Assembly: GCA_033675265.1 (NCBI GenBank)
Contig: JAUJYZ010000131.1
Coordinates: 356,291 to 420,290, forward strand
Reading direction: 5' to 3'
Source: Actinostola sp. cb2023
Taxonomy: Eukaryota; Cnidaria; Anthozoa; Actiniaria; Actinostolidae
DNA: 64,000 bases
Shown here: positions 20,349-31,387 of the stretch, one piece after another
How the letters are laid out: every line of letters begins with the position of its first letter
Numbering within the stretch: position 1 is the first letter of the stretch
The notes under the pieces: model-generated
The model's database searches: none
Told to the model about the DNA's origin: nothing
Seen by the model: the letters and a program-made list of their open reading frames with translations, nothing else
Position numbers and translations under genes: made by a program

Positions 20349-21848
20349 TATGAATATGAATATTAGACAAAAATCGTATTTATTCTAGCATTGTGGTTGA
20401 TAGTGAGTTTTAACGCAAAACTTACTGATGGGATCTCTCTCTTGTGTGGGCGAGGCAGTGATATTGGCAGGGCGCTCTTCGTGCGTTCCTTCATTTGAAA
20501 TGAAAACGAGTTAGTTGATGCTTTTACCATGGCATGTCTACAAAATCAATTTCAGACAAATATGTGACCATATACTAAACAATCAACATACCCCGCTGAC
20601 TGGGTCCAGCGTCTGGTAGAGGAACATCATGATCGCACTGAGTGGAAGTCTCCATCTCCTCTAACGATGATTCGCCTGTAGAGTACAAGAATGATGAGCC
20701 AATTATTCATGATATTATATAAATATTGAATAATAAGAGTCACGTAACTAGTAAACTATCAGGACAGAGGCTATACCTGTAGTTTGTACATGAGGTATCG
20801 GTGCTCCCAGTGCAGCCGAGTACAGCATTGCATTCAGAGCGGCATCGACGATCAGATGACCACGGACCGCACGCGCTACCGCCTTCCCAGCCAACATATG
20901 CTCAACGGCATTTGGTGCGTAAATCAACTCCAGCAACTCTTTCAGCCCTGAGCCCGCCATGAGGTGTCCTATGCTTCCAAGGAAGCTCATTTGAGTGTGG
21001 AATCCTCCAAGGCGCACGATAATCCTGCATATCACTCTGTTAGCGGTTTCAGTGTTGATCAGACAGAAAGCCTTCCACCACAGAGGCTGATCAAACGTGA
21101 TGATAGGGTAGGCGATTCCGTGCTCGAGATGGACGACTGGCCCTTGTGGTCACTCCAAACAGCAGGGACGTTTTTCATAGTATATCCAGATTTGCTGTTG
21201 GGTCCTCTACCCTTGTAACGGCAATATTTTCAAACTCGAGTTCTAGGCTGGTCAGTCTTGGCTGAGACGGCGGATGAATTTCGACCTTTCCTGTCGTTGT
21301 GATTTCTTGAGCTAAACTGACCATCCTTCTTGGCACACTGCGGAGTCGTCTCGTGGCCGGCGTTATGGTGGCGATCATTCCCATTCCGTGGAAAGTGTCG
21401 TTTCCATCGAGGGTGCACAGGTTGTGATCAACATTGTCTGCTACATATTGTACGAACTCTCCCCCATAGTCTGGAATTTCCGTCCCCTGGTCCACCGCTG
21501 CGTTCTGATTATACAATAGCACTTCTTGGTAAGATGAACAGAAGCCAAGCCGTTGATTGTGTTCACTTTCTGTGGGGATTTCTTGGTGTTACTGTTTGTA
21601 CTGCCATTCGCACAAATAATGCCACACTTAGTCAATAAACAAGGGTGCACTTTAGGTTATGTATGCATTAAAGTTTTGTCTTGCTTCATGGGAAACGGCT
21701 ATGCTGAAAATACTAGCAAAAGTTTGTAGCCTTGGATATCGCCTTAGTCATGTAAACACTAGTAGCACAGGGATATAATATAATTATGGCTACGAGGCAA
21801 CTTATACCGACGTAGGCATGGCTAGGGTTTCTCACTGATATTCTTTAA

Positions 21849-22861
21849 CCCATTCGCTCCTGAGCTATTTTGAGTTTTTTAGCGATTTTCTGGACCTAAT
21901 CACGTCGTAGGAAATTTTGATTCCATATAAGGGGTTTCCATTGAAATCTTGACAGTTCTGAATGCCTGTGGGCTCGCGTCTTCACGTGTGCTGCCTTTCT
22001 TCTTGGGAGTTCCGGTAGGGGCTAGTAGTAATCACTACTCGAAAAGGCCAATTTTGCATTTTTAGAGTGTTTATAGCCATTATTCACCACAGAAGCCCCC
22101 AGGACAGCATCTTTAAGCTTGACTGGTGTGGTAGAGACCGTTCTCCTGGAAGAAATCAGGAGTTTAGATACGAATTCACGAACAGATTTCGGCGGTGCCG
22201 TTGGAAATTCAAAATGGCGGACTCAAGTGTGAAATCGTCTCTCTGGTCTTTCTGTGGTGGATTCCAGGACCTACAAAGGCATTTTTGGCGACTTTGGACT
22301 TGTAAAGAATGCAACCGGTGCAATATTTTGCCTGTAGGACCGAGTGGCTCGACACTCTATATATTCTTAAAAAACGGATATTCGGGGAAATCTATGCCGA
22401 AATTCCCGGATGTTTCCCGGCATCCTTTTCGGGCGTGCAGAATGAAAACACGTGTTAGCGAAAGTGGTCCTAAGGAAATGGCTATTGTTCGGCGAGTTAA
22501 GGAAGAGAGAGGGAAATATTCACGAATATATCAAGAAGAGAGATGGAAGTTTGCTGAGAAAGTGGCGTTTTGTTTGGCAAGGATGTATTTTGGAAGAAAA
22601 TCCAAGTCAAATGTCGTTCATTTTCGAGGTGTAAAATTGCGTCAAAAACACGCATTTTTGATTTTTATGGCAAACAAATTGAACTAATGCCCAGAAATCG
22701 GAACTGTAAGTCAGTTTACTTGAGGTTAAAATATGAAGAGTTATCTAGTTGTCACTAATAACTGGCCATGAGATCGATGTTACGAAAATTCAGAAAGTTA
22801 GAATTTTTCAAAGCAGTATCGATGTTTACGGCCGGTTTCGGCCGGTGTAGTAGTCAATGGG
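21849..22861. mobile_element. piggyBac-type MITE (TTAA target, CCC ends)
   Basis: The element begins TTAA|CCCATTCGC at 21849 and ends CAATGGG|TTAA at 22861, the hallmark of piggyBac insertion: TTAA duplication and CCC/GGG termini. Its right ~200 bp match the terminal region beside the truncated piggyBac transposase at 3.56-3.71 kb, tying it to that family. It has no transposase. It does contain a 206-codon open frame (22067-22687, plus strand) with an internal ATGGCGG motif and no recognised domain, which I treat as probably fortuitous. Confidence 0.85.
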
Positions 22862-22999
22862 TTAATACCGTAAAACTATGATAAAATACAATAGCATGCA
22901 AATTACAAGTAATTCAGGCAAAATGAGCAACTAAGGTCTAATTAATAACAAGCTATAATATACATCAGTAAAGTTTTGGTAAAACATTTAACTAAGAAA

Positions 23000-23575
23000 A
23001 CAAACGCTAACAAAGTAGCTGGACGTTTCGACGATATCCTGTCATCATTATCAACAATTTTTAATGAGTGACTTGAAGTTTATATATACAGAATATTTGT
23101 ACATAAACAATTGAAGAACAAAGCATTCAATAGAATAGCTTGGCTTTGACTGAGTTTGATTGGACATTTAATGATGGTCTCAATTACCTGATGAGCAGCA
23201 TTTCGTAAATTAAACAGTCAAACTTGGTTTTACAGCGCTTCAGGATGGTAAATTGCTGTGTTAAGTTGAGTGTGTCCTTATTGTGGTCGAACAATAGATG
23301 TTTACCAATTGACGAGGATGATCTTTTGTGTTCTTCTTTCATGAAGATGTTGTCGCGTATATCTGACATTGTCTGCATCGCACATGCCACATTGAAACAT
23401 ATACACCACACACTGTTGGCTGACGAGGTTTTTTTTCTTCACATGTTTTCAGATGGCTTTCGATCTTCTTGCTTGTAAAGACTGGCTGTAGATCTTTATG
23501 TATCTTGTAGCTCAGATATTTTAATTGTTCACGTACTATGTCAGCAGACTTGTGGTCTGGCAGATGTCTGCGAAA
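23000..23575 (-). pseudogene. Penelope-like element, GIY-YIG endonuclease end
   Basis: Minus-strand frames contain KSADIVREQLKYLSYKIH, then VVYMFQCGMCDADNVRYTRQ, which is the GIY-YIG core (VVY...VRY) with Cys pairs. SSSIGKHLLFDHNKDTLNLT and KFDCLIYEMLLIR follow. This order is typical of the endonuclease domain of Penelope-like retroelements. Two frame changes break it. Downstream at 23.02 kb lies GGACGTTTCGACGATATCC, similar to the end of the second Penelope-like remnant. Upstream it abuts a DIRS-like fragment. Confidence 0.7.
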
Positions 23576-23589
23576 ATACCGTTCATCCC

Positions 23590-25200
23590 TGTGTGCAGAA
23601 CGGGGAGAAAAAGGGCAAACAACACCCCCGTGCGTCGACCTGGGCATTAGAGGGAAGAGCCATCAAATCGGCCAAGTGAGGGGCAAAACGTGACTACACT
23701 TCTGCCCATGCGGGGTCGGACAGTTTGGAATCCTGGAGAGAGAGAAATGAATAGATGGGGTGTAAATAAGACTAAGATGCTTGTTGTATTTTGAGATGAC
23801 CCAAAAGAGCTGTTTGAATGCTTGCACTAAAAGTTGTGAGTTGGAGCCCTGCTTTCTCCAAATGCCGATAAGCACCTTGCTATCAGTATAAACATCGACC
23901 CGCCGACCCTTGGTCGCTGATGAAAAAGCACTTAAGATGTTGACTAGGGCAAGGGTCTCCTTCACATTGATATGTTGGTCTGCGTCAGTAGGAGGCCAGT
24001 AATCTCGGATGGCTATAGGCTTCACCCCTGGGTGGAGTATTCTGCTCCAGGCGTAAGCGGAGGCATCCGTGGCTAAAGCTATAGGGAAATGAGCCTCGGA
24101 CACTCACGGGGCATCGTCGCCCCAGTCTGCTAAGAATTTGCATTGCGAAATTTCCGTTCTAAGGTGGACCACAATGGGAATGGGGCGAGAGAACTTAATA
24201 GTTCTTGAAATAGCGATGTTGACTACGTTTATGAAAAGGCGGGCACCAGGAACTGCTAGAGAAAAAGAAATAGCTTTTTCCACGAAGCGCTGCAAAGTCT
24301 TAACGTTTGCCTTCTTAGAGGCCAGCAGAGCCTCAATAAGTGCCAATAACTTTTGCCTTTTCTCCTCTACTAACTGAAAAGATTGGCTCTAACGTGGACT
24401 TGCTGAGCCCAATAAAATAGCCATGTGACGTGAGGGTATAACGTACTACAAAAACGGCAGAAATAGCGCTAGCTAAAGAGCGATCCCGGGCAGATGACAG
24501 GGCGGTGTACGCCGGAGCGCCGATGGCCAATTGCAGTTCGCCAGTGTGGCGATCATCAATGTAGAGGATACATGGAATTCCACTGAACGGAAGTAGTGGG
24601 TTGCTAGGTAACCGGTTGAGTGATATATAAAAGCTGACAATTTCCAACCGAAAGGAATAGCGTTACCAATATAATAAAACCCGGACCATTGAAAACCAAC
24701 ATATTGCCTGCTTTCTTTTGGTGAGCAAAATATGAAAATAACCAGATTTATCGTCACACACGGTCTGAAATGAATTTTGCGTTACGTAGCGAGCGATAGA
24801 GAGAGAGAATTAAGCTTAAAAGGTGTGTTCTTGGTCCAAAAATCGAGGAAGCGATTATCGTAGTATAACCGTGGCTTGGAGAGTTCGACCGTAAGGGGCA
24901 TAACCAGAGCGGGGGGAGGTACTTCCCCTACCCTACCCCACATGGACATGGCACCCGATGCAAGCCCAGCAGCGATGGTGTCGTTGATGAATTCACCAAA
25001 TGCTAAGCATGATGAGCTGTTCTTGAAAACGCGACGAGGAGGAGTTGCAGAGTGAAATTGTTCGCCACTGTAAAAGCCCTTGAACGGCTGGATGAAATCG
25101 AAGATATTTGTTGGTGACCCAGAACAGAACCGTATTAGCCAAATCACGGGGAGCTGCTTTTGCGAGGCGTCTCCATGCATCCACGTGCAAATGCAAATTT
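23590..25200 (-). pseudogene. DIRS-like retrotransposon RT-RNase H remnant
   Basis: From right to left the minus strand shows PLTVELSKPRLYYDNRF, then SRQYVGFQWSGFYYIGNAIP, FGWKLSAFIYHSTGYLATHY and the RT catalytic YIDDRHTGE. It continues with VKTLQRFVEKAISFSLAVPG and an RNase H segment: LATDASAYAWS, HINVKETLALVNIL, VDVYTDSKVL. It ends near 23.60 kb with a segment containing LMALPSNAQVD and PFFSPF. This arrangement matches tyrosine-recombinase (DIRS/Ngaro-type) retroelements. At least four frame changes and a stop make it inactive; no recombinase is seen. Confidence 0.8.
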
Positions 25201-25610
25201 CCGGGCACTAACGAGTTAGGGTCTCATAGGCGCGTCTGCAGAGGCGTGACCTTCCAAAACTGACTGCACAAACTCATCTGATATATTGGCAATGTATGCC
25301 GCCAACCCTTGAGCAACCAGGGGTTTCCCATCTGACTGCACCCACGAGATGGTATGTGCTCTTAGGCGGAGCGCACTGAAAATGAAAACAAGTCAAAGAG
25401 CGTATGAGAGGAGCGCAGTTGGAAACAGGGTTGCTCAAGGGTGACAGAATTAATGCACCCGCTCGAGAGCCGACAGGGAATACGGTTAATTAAACTGACA
25501 ACCACAAAGCACCCGAATGGGAAGACGAATAGCGGGAGAGTTGGGAATGCAAAAGCAGCATAAACGAGCGATCCTTAAAAAACGCATAATCCGGGATAAT
25601 GGGTATTATT
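25201..25610. other. non-coding stretch
   Basis: No recognised gene or element end. It may hold further upstream DIRS sequence too degraded to read. Confidence 0.3.
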
Positions 25611-25613
25611 ATA

Positions 25614-26204
25614 TAGACAACTACTGGATATGAGCAATCGCGCGCTCTGATTGGTTCGCTACTACTAGGCTATCAGCTCATATACCGTGAGTAGAGAAAT
25701 CTGTCAAAATGGCTTAACAATTTTCTAAATTTATGAGCGAAGATTTCCTTTTCTTCTCAATAGATTCTCTGAGTACATATAAAACTAAAATGCTTTTTAC
25801 ATGGTTTTCGGGACGAAAAAAATGAAATTTGTTGACTGATATTTTTACAAAGAAAATAACTTCAAATAACCGAACACCCAGTCGAATGCCGTGAAGTAAA
25901 CTCGTCAAAACAACCTCGATGTTTTCCTCTCCACTGTCCAAGATTTCAAGAATTTCAGCTTTGAACTTGTATTTCTCAATCCTTTAGCATGTTTTTGAAG
26001 TCTTTTGGTGTGATTCAGACGACATGTTTGGAAGATAAAGTAGCACAGAAGCTTTTAAAACTTGGGTTTCATCGAGAAACGTTTGGTAAACACATCGCTA
26101 GGTTTTGTTGTACGTTGTACGCATTGTGGAAATGTTTTGTACGAAAAGCGGAAATAAAAATTACAGAAAATATATTTACAATCCAGAGGTTGTCTATATA
26201 ATAT
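25614..26204. mobile_element. non-autonomous element with short TIRs
   Basis: The left end TATTATATAGACAAC...CTGG is matched in inverted orientation by CCAG...GTTGTCTATATAATA at 26183-26204. Internal sequence has no coding capacity. Just outside the right end, a separate hairpin is formed by ACAATTATTCCAC and GTGGAATAATTGT (26206-26310). Confidence 0.6.
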
Positions 26205-26547
26205 GACAATTATTCCACTCAATCTCGTCGAACATGGCTGATAGCCAACTCGGCAGGAGCCTCGTTGTCTATCAACTCATGTATGACTCGATTTCGTGGA
26301 ATAATTGTTAAATATAAAGAGGATCTGGTAGGGGCACCGATAAACAACTTTTACCAAGCAAAGTGGGGTTGGATGTAACCAACAAATCGTTACGAAGTAT
26401 ACGATGCTATTTTATTGCATACCCAATATAACCATATCTCATAAACCTTGTGTTACAAACAAATAAGGTCTCAACAAAACATATAATAATATATATAATA
26501 TAGATATAGTATATTGTTCTTTTGTGTAGCGGTCAATAAATGTAGGA

Positions 26548-28121
26548 TCACATGCGACCTCCCCTACACCGGTCTTGTCGGGGATATGGGGAAAATCGCA
26601 CCCAGCTAGGATAAGCCGTTCTCTTGCGGAACCAAAAGGAGGATATGTGCCTCGGAGTCCCGCAATAATAGCACACCATGGGTGGTCTGGGCGTCTTGGC
26701 CGCTGATTCCTCCTGCGATACTTTAGCTGCCTGCTTCTCCTCTGGCTGCTTGGCTTTTAGAGTTAATTAAAGACTGAAACCCAACTTTTGTAGATGTAGC
26801 ACACCAATAGAGATGCTTTTTGATGGACTTGATCCATGGATTTATAACTTCACACCCTTTCTTCTTACTGGCTTTCAGCAAATTTTTGGTTATTGTTCTT
26901 GCTATGTGCCAAATGTGATAAAAGTTTTTTGTTTGAGGTTGACATTCGCGGATCCATTTAGCAATGCCTCTATGTCTGTCAGATATGAACAGTTTTCAGC
27001 GAACTTCCTGTCATAATATAAACGTTTAGCGATTCTTATAGAATGACCTAACTTATTTTTATATTTCTTGTATGTTATTTCACTAGTTGGATTTGGATTT
27101 CGAAGATATTTTGTATATAATTTGTTCTTCTTTTTTATGGATTTCAGAAGACCCTGAGAATCCAAGGTTTGCAGATTTTACGTTTCTTTGTATTTTTTTT
27201 TTTCAAAGGGAAACATTCATTATCTATATTGATAAATTCAGTACTAAACTTGCAGTAGGCTTCTGTTGGTTCAATATTATTACTAATTGAGGACCAATCG
27301 CAATTGGTTACCCTTTCTTTAAATTTTTCCTATAATTGTGAATAAAGTTATAACCTTATATATCAACTGAGTGATCAGAATCCTTCAACCAAGATTCGCT
27401 TATGTCAATTACACTAAAATGAATATCGAGACTACATAGTAAATCAGTAAGATGAGATGAGTTTTGATAAATGCTGCCAATATATAAATGAAAAACATAG
27501 AAACTCGTGCTAGCTGATTTGCATTCCTTTTTAAACATTTCGTTAAACTGATCCTTCTTGCTTTTTCTGTCTTGAGTTCTAGAAAGAAGGATTTCAAACA
27601 TAAGAGAGCATTCTAAGCTAGAACTGTGTTAGGATAAATACTTACCCATGGCCCGCTTGTAAACCAACAAAAGGCTGGCGAGCTGCCGTCTGAATCAGAA
27701 TCAGCCGTAGTGTCAGTCTTCTTGGCTGGCGGGCGGGCGGGCTGGTGGCGTCTGAAGCCGACTCAGCCGTAGTGCCAGTCTTCTTTGCATTCTAGAAAGA
27801 AGGATTTCAAACATAAGAGAGCATTCAAAGCTAGAACCGTATTGAGAAAAAATACTTACCAATGGTTCGCCCCAAGAGCAATCATCATCATCATCATCAT
27901 CTGCCGTCTTCAATTTTATTGCCAATTTGTACGGCTTACGCTTACGCTTGTATGGCTTAAGTTTCTTATTTAAAAAAATACTTCAAGTATAAGAGTGCAT
28001 CAAACGCTATACATGTATTATCAATACTTACAGCAACCTCTGGCTCTTCTTTGAGCTGTTCCTCATCTGAGGAATAATCATAATACAGCCTAAATTCTGA
28101 GAATTCTTCTTCATTCGACAT
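26548..28121 (-). CDS. four-exon gene with acidic/basic N-terminus and zinc-knuckle-like C-terminus
   Basis: Exon 1 (28121-28032) starts MSNEEEFSEF and ends at GCT|GTAAGT. Exon 2 (27964-27860) encodes a basic KPYKRKRKPYK stretch and seven Asp before TTG|GTAAGT. Exon 3 (27720-27646, or from 27782) encodes KTDTTADSDSDGSS before TGG|GTAAGT. Exon 4 (about 26748-26548) encodes a Lys/Glu-rich segment, then CYYCGTPRHISSFW and a stop. All junctions are phase 0. The last motif fits a CCHC knuckle (C-X2-C-X4-H-X4-C) except that the final Cys reads Trp, so zinc binding may be impaired. A LINE lies in intron 3. The gene could be host or gag-like; function unknown. Confidence 0.55.
26880..27601 (-). pseudogene. 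CR1/L2-like LINE remnant (endonuclease start and linker)
   Basis: The minus strand gives an APE endonuclease beginning (FHLYIGSIYQNSSHLTDLLC, then IHFSVIDISESWLKD). After a gap comes a linker typical of this LINE group: LLKSIKKKNKLYTKYLRNPN and KKYKNKLGHSIRIAKRLYYD. Stops and a missing central part show it is dead. It lies in the last intron of the zinc-knuckle gene in the same orientation. Confidence 0.7.
27576..27822. repeat. short direct duplications around exon 3
   Basis: A ~37-bp block (TCTAGAAAGAAGGATTTCAA and following) occurs at about 27576-27613 and 27786-27822. A 36-bp coding block (AAGACTGNCACTACGGCTGA on the minus strand) is duplicated within exon 3 at about 27685-27720 and 27747-27782. 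This suggests local exon/intron duplication, and the two coding copies are in different frames. Confidence 0.7.
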
Positions 28122-28190
28122 CTTTTTGAGTTCTAGTCATAAAAAAGACGGACAGCGTAAGTAACATGCAAAAATGGACAAAAACTCTAC

Positions 28191-28200
28191 TGCGCATGCT
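28191..28200. promoter_or_regulatory. NRF-1-like motif upstream of the zinc-knuckle gene
   Basis: TGCGCATGCT matches most of the NRF-1 palindrome and lies 70 bp upstream of the ATG at 28121. The minus-strand orientation suits that gene. A perfect version (TGCGCATGCGCA) occurs at 29324. Confidence 0.5.
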
Positions 28201-28296
28201 CAGTCTCGCAGCCTGTCCCCCCTCCAACAATGGTCTTGTCCTATTTTTCATGGCGGTCCATATGGCGGTGAGCAAGTAACATATAAGGACCCTTGA

Positions 28297-29293
28297 GGTA
28301 TCAGGGTACCCCAAAACCCTCTCAAACCATAGGTTTTGAGATTTTTTTGACAATCAAATAAAATTGAATATTATCTATCATCTCCAAAAAACAGAATCTA
28401 AAAATATTAGTTTCCTAAAATTTTGGATTTCATTTGAAGTGAAAAGCTGTTGACAAGCGAGCACTCACACACCTACATCACAGTGTGGTAATTAGTCACG
28501 CAACAGACTTCCCGCAAAGATTTCACAATTATTTACATGAAATTACGTATGTTTGAATACCGTACCAATGTGTACTAACAATGTATGTAATTTCCCGCAA
28601 GCACGAAATGATTAGGCAACAAGTACTGCACGTTGTGTGATTGCAACTGATACTCTGGTCACTATCTGGTCACAATCTGTCAGTGAGTAATTAGATTCCA
28701 TTGTCATGGTATGGACTAATCTACTTATGTAAACATAGGCACATTGACCTTCTTTCGGCTTTTTCTCAAAAGACGAAATGCCAACAAATAGGCTCACATT
28801 TTGAGTTCCTTGCCAAAGGGATTTTATCGGATTTATTTGAAACTTTACAAAGCCCATGTCGGATAATTGATCTTCAATTATGTCTCCGATTTTTGATATT
28901 TTATTTTTCTGTTGAGTTATTAACTGATTAGTGAAAAACAATGTTTATTTAGCGTACCGAAAGTTTAGCGGCAAATAAAAAAGCAATGGGGCAACTTATC
29001 GAAAATCGGAGACACCCTTTTGATAATTGATATCTCTAGAATGCATAAACATAATTATCTTGAATTTCCGATAAAATGCGACTGCCAAGGAACTCACCGT
29101 ATAATGCTATATGAAAATTCGTTGATCTTGACTTATTTCTAAAACGCTTGTTTCTTTTTTGTTAATATACAATTAGTTGGAATCTCCATTTATTTAGCTT
29201 TCAGAAAATGTATACTTCATTGGGGTTTAAATGGACGGATTCTGTGTTAAGGCGACTTGAATGCATACCGGTCGGTTAGGGTACCCTGATACC
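28297..29293. mobile_element. ~1-kb non-autonomous element at a TTAA-like site
   Basis: The left end GGTATCAGGGTACCC at 28297 is mirrored by GGGTACCCTGATACC ending at 29293. The right flank is TTAA and the left flank TTGA, consistent with a TTAA duplication with one substitution. The inside contains a 109-codon minus-strand open frame (28612-28941) without recognisable motifs and no transposase. It lies directly upstream of the zinc-knuckle gene promoter. Confidence 0.65.
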
Positions 29294-29323
29294 TTAAGGC
29301 AATCAAAACCGTTAAAAAACTAC

Positions 29324-29335
29324 TGCGCATGCGCA
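29324..29335. promoter_or_regulatory. perfect NRF-1 palindrome
   Basis: TGCGCATGCGCA is a full NRF-1 consensus site. The context AAAAACTACTGCGCATGC repeats, in the same orientation, the sequence around the site at 28191, so the two sites bracket the TTAA-type element. No gene start is identified beside this one. Confidence 0.45.
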
Positions 29336-29339
29336 CTAT

Positions 29340-30170
29340 GGGAATGCACCCCCCCTGATACCACGGTTTCGTGCTACTATTTACGACGGTTCATATGACT
29401 TCAATTTGGTGCAAATCGACCCATCCGTTGGAGAGATATGATTTTTTTTGCGTTACTTCAGTGAAACCCACTCCCTCTCGGACAACACGACCAAGATTCC
29501 GCCTGCCTCGAGGTACAACAATATTACCGAGAAGAATGTCTCATAACTGGAGATCTAAACAACTTCATGTTGAAAAGTCGGTATCTCCGTGGTCACAAAC
29601 TACTTAGACACTAGTCCATTGCATTCGTTTATCGATAGCAGTTGATGCGTGGGATCGACAGGCCGAAAACCGAGGAGCTAATTATTCCATGACTTACCGA
29701 TCTGACGGTCACGCTAGAAAGAGCCTGAGCCAGCGTGTGACAGTAAATTTATATAACAAAACCAAGGGTAACATTCGAAAAATCATTACGGCCCCGTAAC
29801 AAACCCGATTGACACCATATTGCACACACGTATACAACAACTCATCCTCGTCCTATTTATGAGATATAAAGTTCTGACCACCCATGCGCGAGATTATAAG
29901 GGCAGTTGAATGTAACGCAGGAATCTCATTCAATTCATCAAATAAATTATTGTACGGATCGAGGTCTCTATAGTCAAAGTGAGGTGGTTAAAGGTTAAAA
30001 GGTTAAAGGTTAAAGGTTAAAAGACAAAGTTGATAATCTGGGTGAAACTATATCAGGCCATGTTGTTCATATAGAGCTTAATCATAACTTTCATCATCTA
30101 ATGTATAGTAAGGCAATATATTTTGTAAGGTAGACGTAATAACGATTTAAAGTAATAAGTGAAGCAAAGT
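29340..30170. other. non-coding stretch with (GGTTAAA)n
   Basis: No coding sequence is recognised. At 29986-30022 there are four to five imperfect GGTTAAA/GGTTAAAA units, a short microsatellite unrelated to the TTAGGG telomere repeat. Confidence 0.5.
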
Positions 30171-30174
30171 CTTA

Positions 30175-30930
30175 TCTCAACTTTGGTCCATATCCATGTC
30201 TTGGTTTAACCTTCTCTTAAGTTTACTGACTTTGGGAATTCGGCTGCCAATCCTGGATAACCTTGGGCTTGGAATGGCCGGTCTTGCCAGTATTGTCTGT
30301 CGGGGTAAGTGATTAGGTTGTCGTACCGACGGAAGGCAATCTTTCTGTTTCTTCTCTCTTCTTACATTTGTGGTAGAAGATCACGCCGCTTGGTTAGGAC
30401 TTTATCTGAAAAGTCCTCCCACAAAGATATTTGTGCCGCTGAGACATTTCTTCTTTGTCATGATAGCCTCTTGGGTTTTGTAGCTCTGAAATTTTGCCAC
30501 GATTGGGCGAGGTTTAGAAGTTGTTTTATGTCCAACTCGATTGGCCCTCTCAATGGTGTAGTCATCATTAGTGATCCCAAAGTTGGATGACAGTACCTCC
30601 CTTACTTTCTTCTCAGAAGTTGACCAGGACTCTTTGTCAGGATTCTTCCGCAATTCCATCAAAGCAGAGGTTGTTTCTTCGTGATCAATTTTCAAGATCA
30701 TCAGTTTTGATGGCTACTTCAACGGCTATCTCATTAGTTTCGTTGCATTTAACGCTAAATTCATCAACTTCGATTCCAAAGCATTGTCATTATTCTTAGT
30801 CAGATTCAGTTAGAAGGTCGTGTGACTTCTTCAAGTCCTCCAACTGACCTTGAGAGAATTCAAGGATCGTTCTCAAGTCATGTACTTCATGAAGGAGTAC
30901 ATGCGGGTGTTAGAATTATCCACAAATACA
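30175..30930 (-). pseudogene. L1-type ORF1 (RRM and C-terminal domain) remnant
   Basis: Minus-strand frames show a coiled-coil-like segment (GQLEDLKKSHDLLTESD), an RRM-like part with VREVLSSNFGITNDDYTIER and ANRVGHKTTSKPRPIVAKFQ, and the C-terminal domain with FSDKVLTKRRDLLPQM and RRNRKIAFRRYDNLI. This order matches L1 ORF1p, an RNA-binding chaperone that coats L1 RNA. A frame change near 30405 and an in-frame stop after LLPQM make it inactive. No ORF2 follows directly; the nearest compatible one is at 1.2-3.5 kb. Confidence 0.8.
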
Positions 30931-31056
30931 GCAAAAAAGCATTTCATCGCTGATTCTTGGGCACTTAGTAGCTCTTTTGCAACTGGTAAAGACTAGTGAC
31001 TAGTATCCCAGAATGCTTTGCGAATCATATTATATAATAATATTATCATTTTGTCG

Positions 31057-31064
31057 TGACGTCA
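31057..31064. promoter_or_regulatory. CRE palindrome
   Basis: A perfect TGACGTCA is followed within 40 bp by an E-box-like CACATGTG and ATGGCGTCGC on the plus strand. No open frame of useful length follows the ATG, so this may be the relic of a promoter. Confidence 0.4.
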
Positions 31065-31387
31065 TCATTCCGATCAACTTGTTCACATGTGAAGAAGTAA
31101 TGGCGTCGCTATCAATTGTTTTGTAGAATCTCACAGAAAGCCTCCAAAATTCAACATTACTTTACGTCCATTGCGTTGCAAAACATGACTACGAGGTCCG
31201 TATATTGAATTTGCTCTGCATTAACATCATTTGCCGTGAAGTAGTACACACAAGCTTTGTCGAACATCTAGCTGAAAGAAGAGTGGCACTTGTGCTAATC
31301 ACAACGCTCATGTCGATGTTGACGATATCTTTCAGAATGTCGACTGCCCAGCACTGATATCAATAACTTCTAGCTGTAATATAAAGG

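Larger units (their letters stand above)
18052..21600 (-). pseudogene. multi-exon FEN/XPG-like nuclease with C-terminal CXC domain
   Basis: A large minus-strand gene is recognisable from about 21600 down to a stop at 18052. In order it encodes: a YVADNVDHN...TLDGNDTFHGMG region (exon 20777-21522 and further); small linker exons at 20592-20675 and 20426-20488 with good splice sites; a helical region (FVSGYHVVRRTDRLWARLS) in the exon starting at 20348; a nuclease-like core; and a cysteine-rich tail. At least five frame changes (near 21130, 20200, 19700, 19190 and 18850) break it. The family is large and mostly uncharacterised in invertebrates as far as I know. Whether it is a host gene or element-borne is unclear; I see no flanking TIRs. 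Confidence 0.7.

Noticed and set aside
29986..30022. Telomere-like repeat (GGTTAAA)n
   Set aside because: The unit differs from TTAGGG and the array is only a few units; a microsatellite is sufficient.
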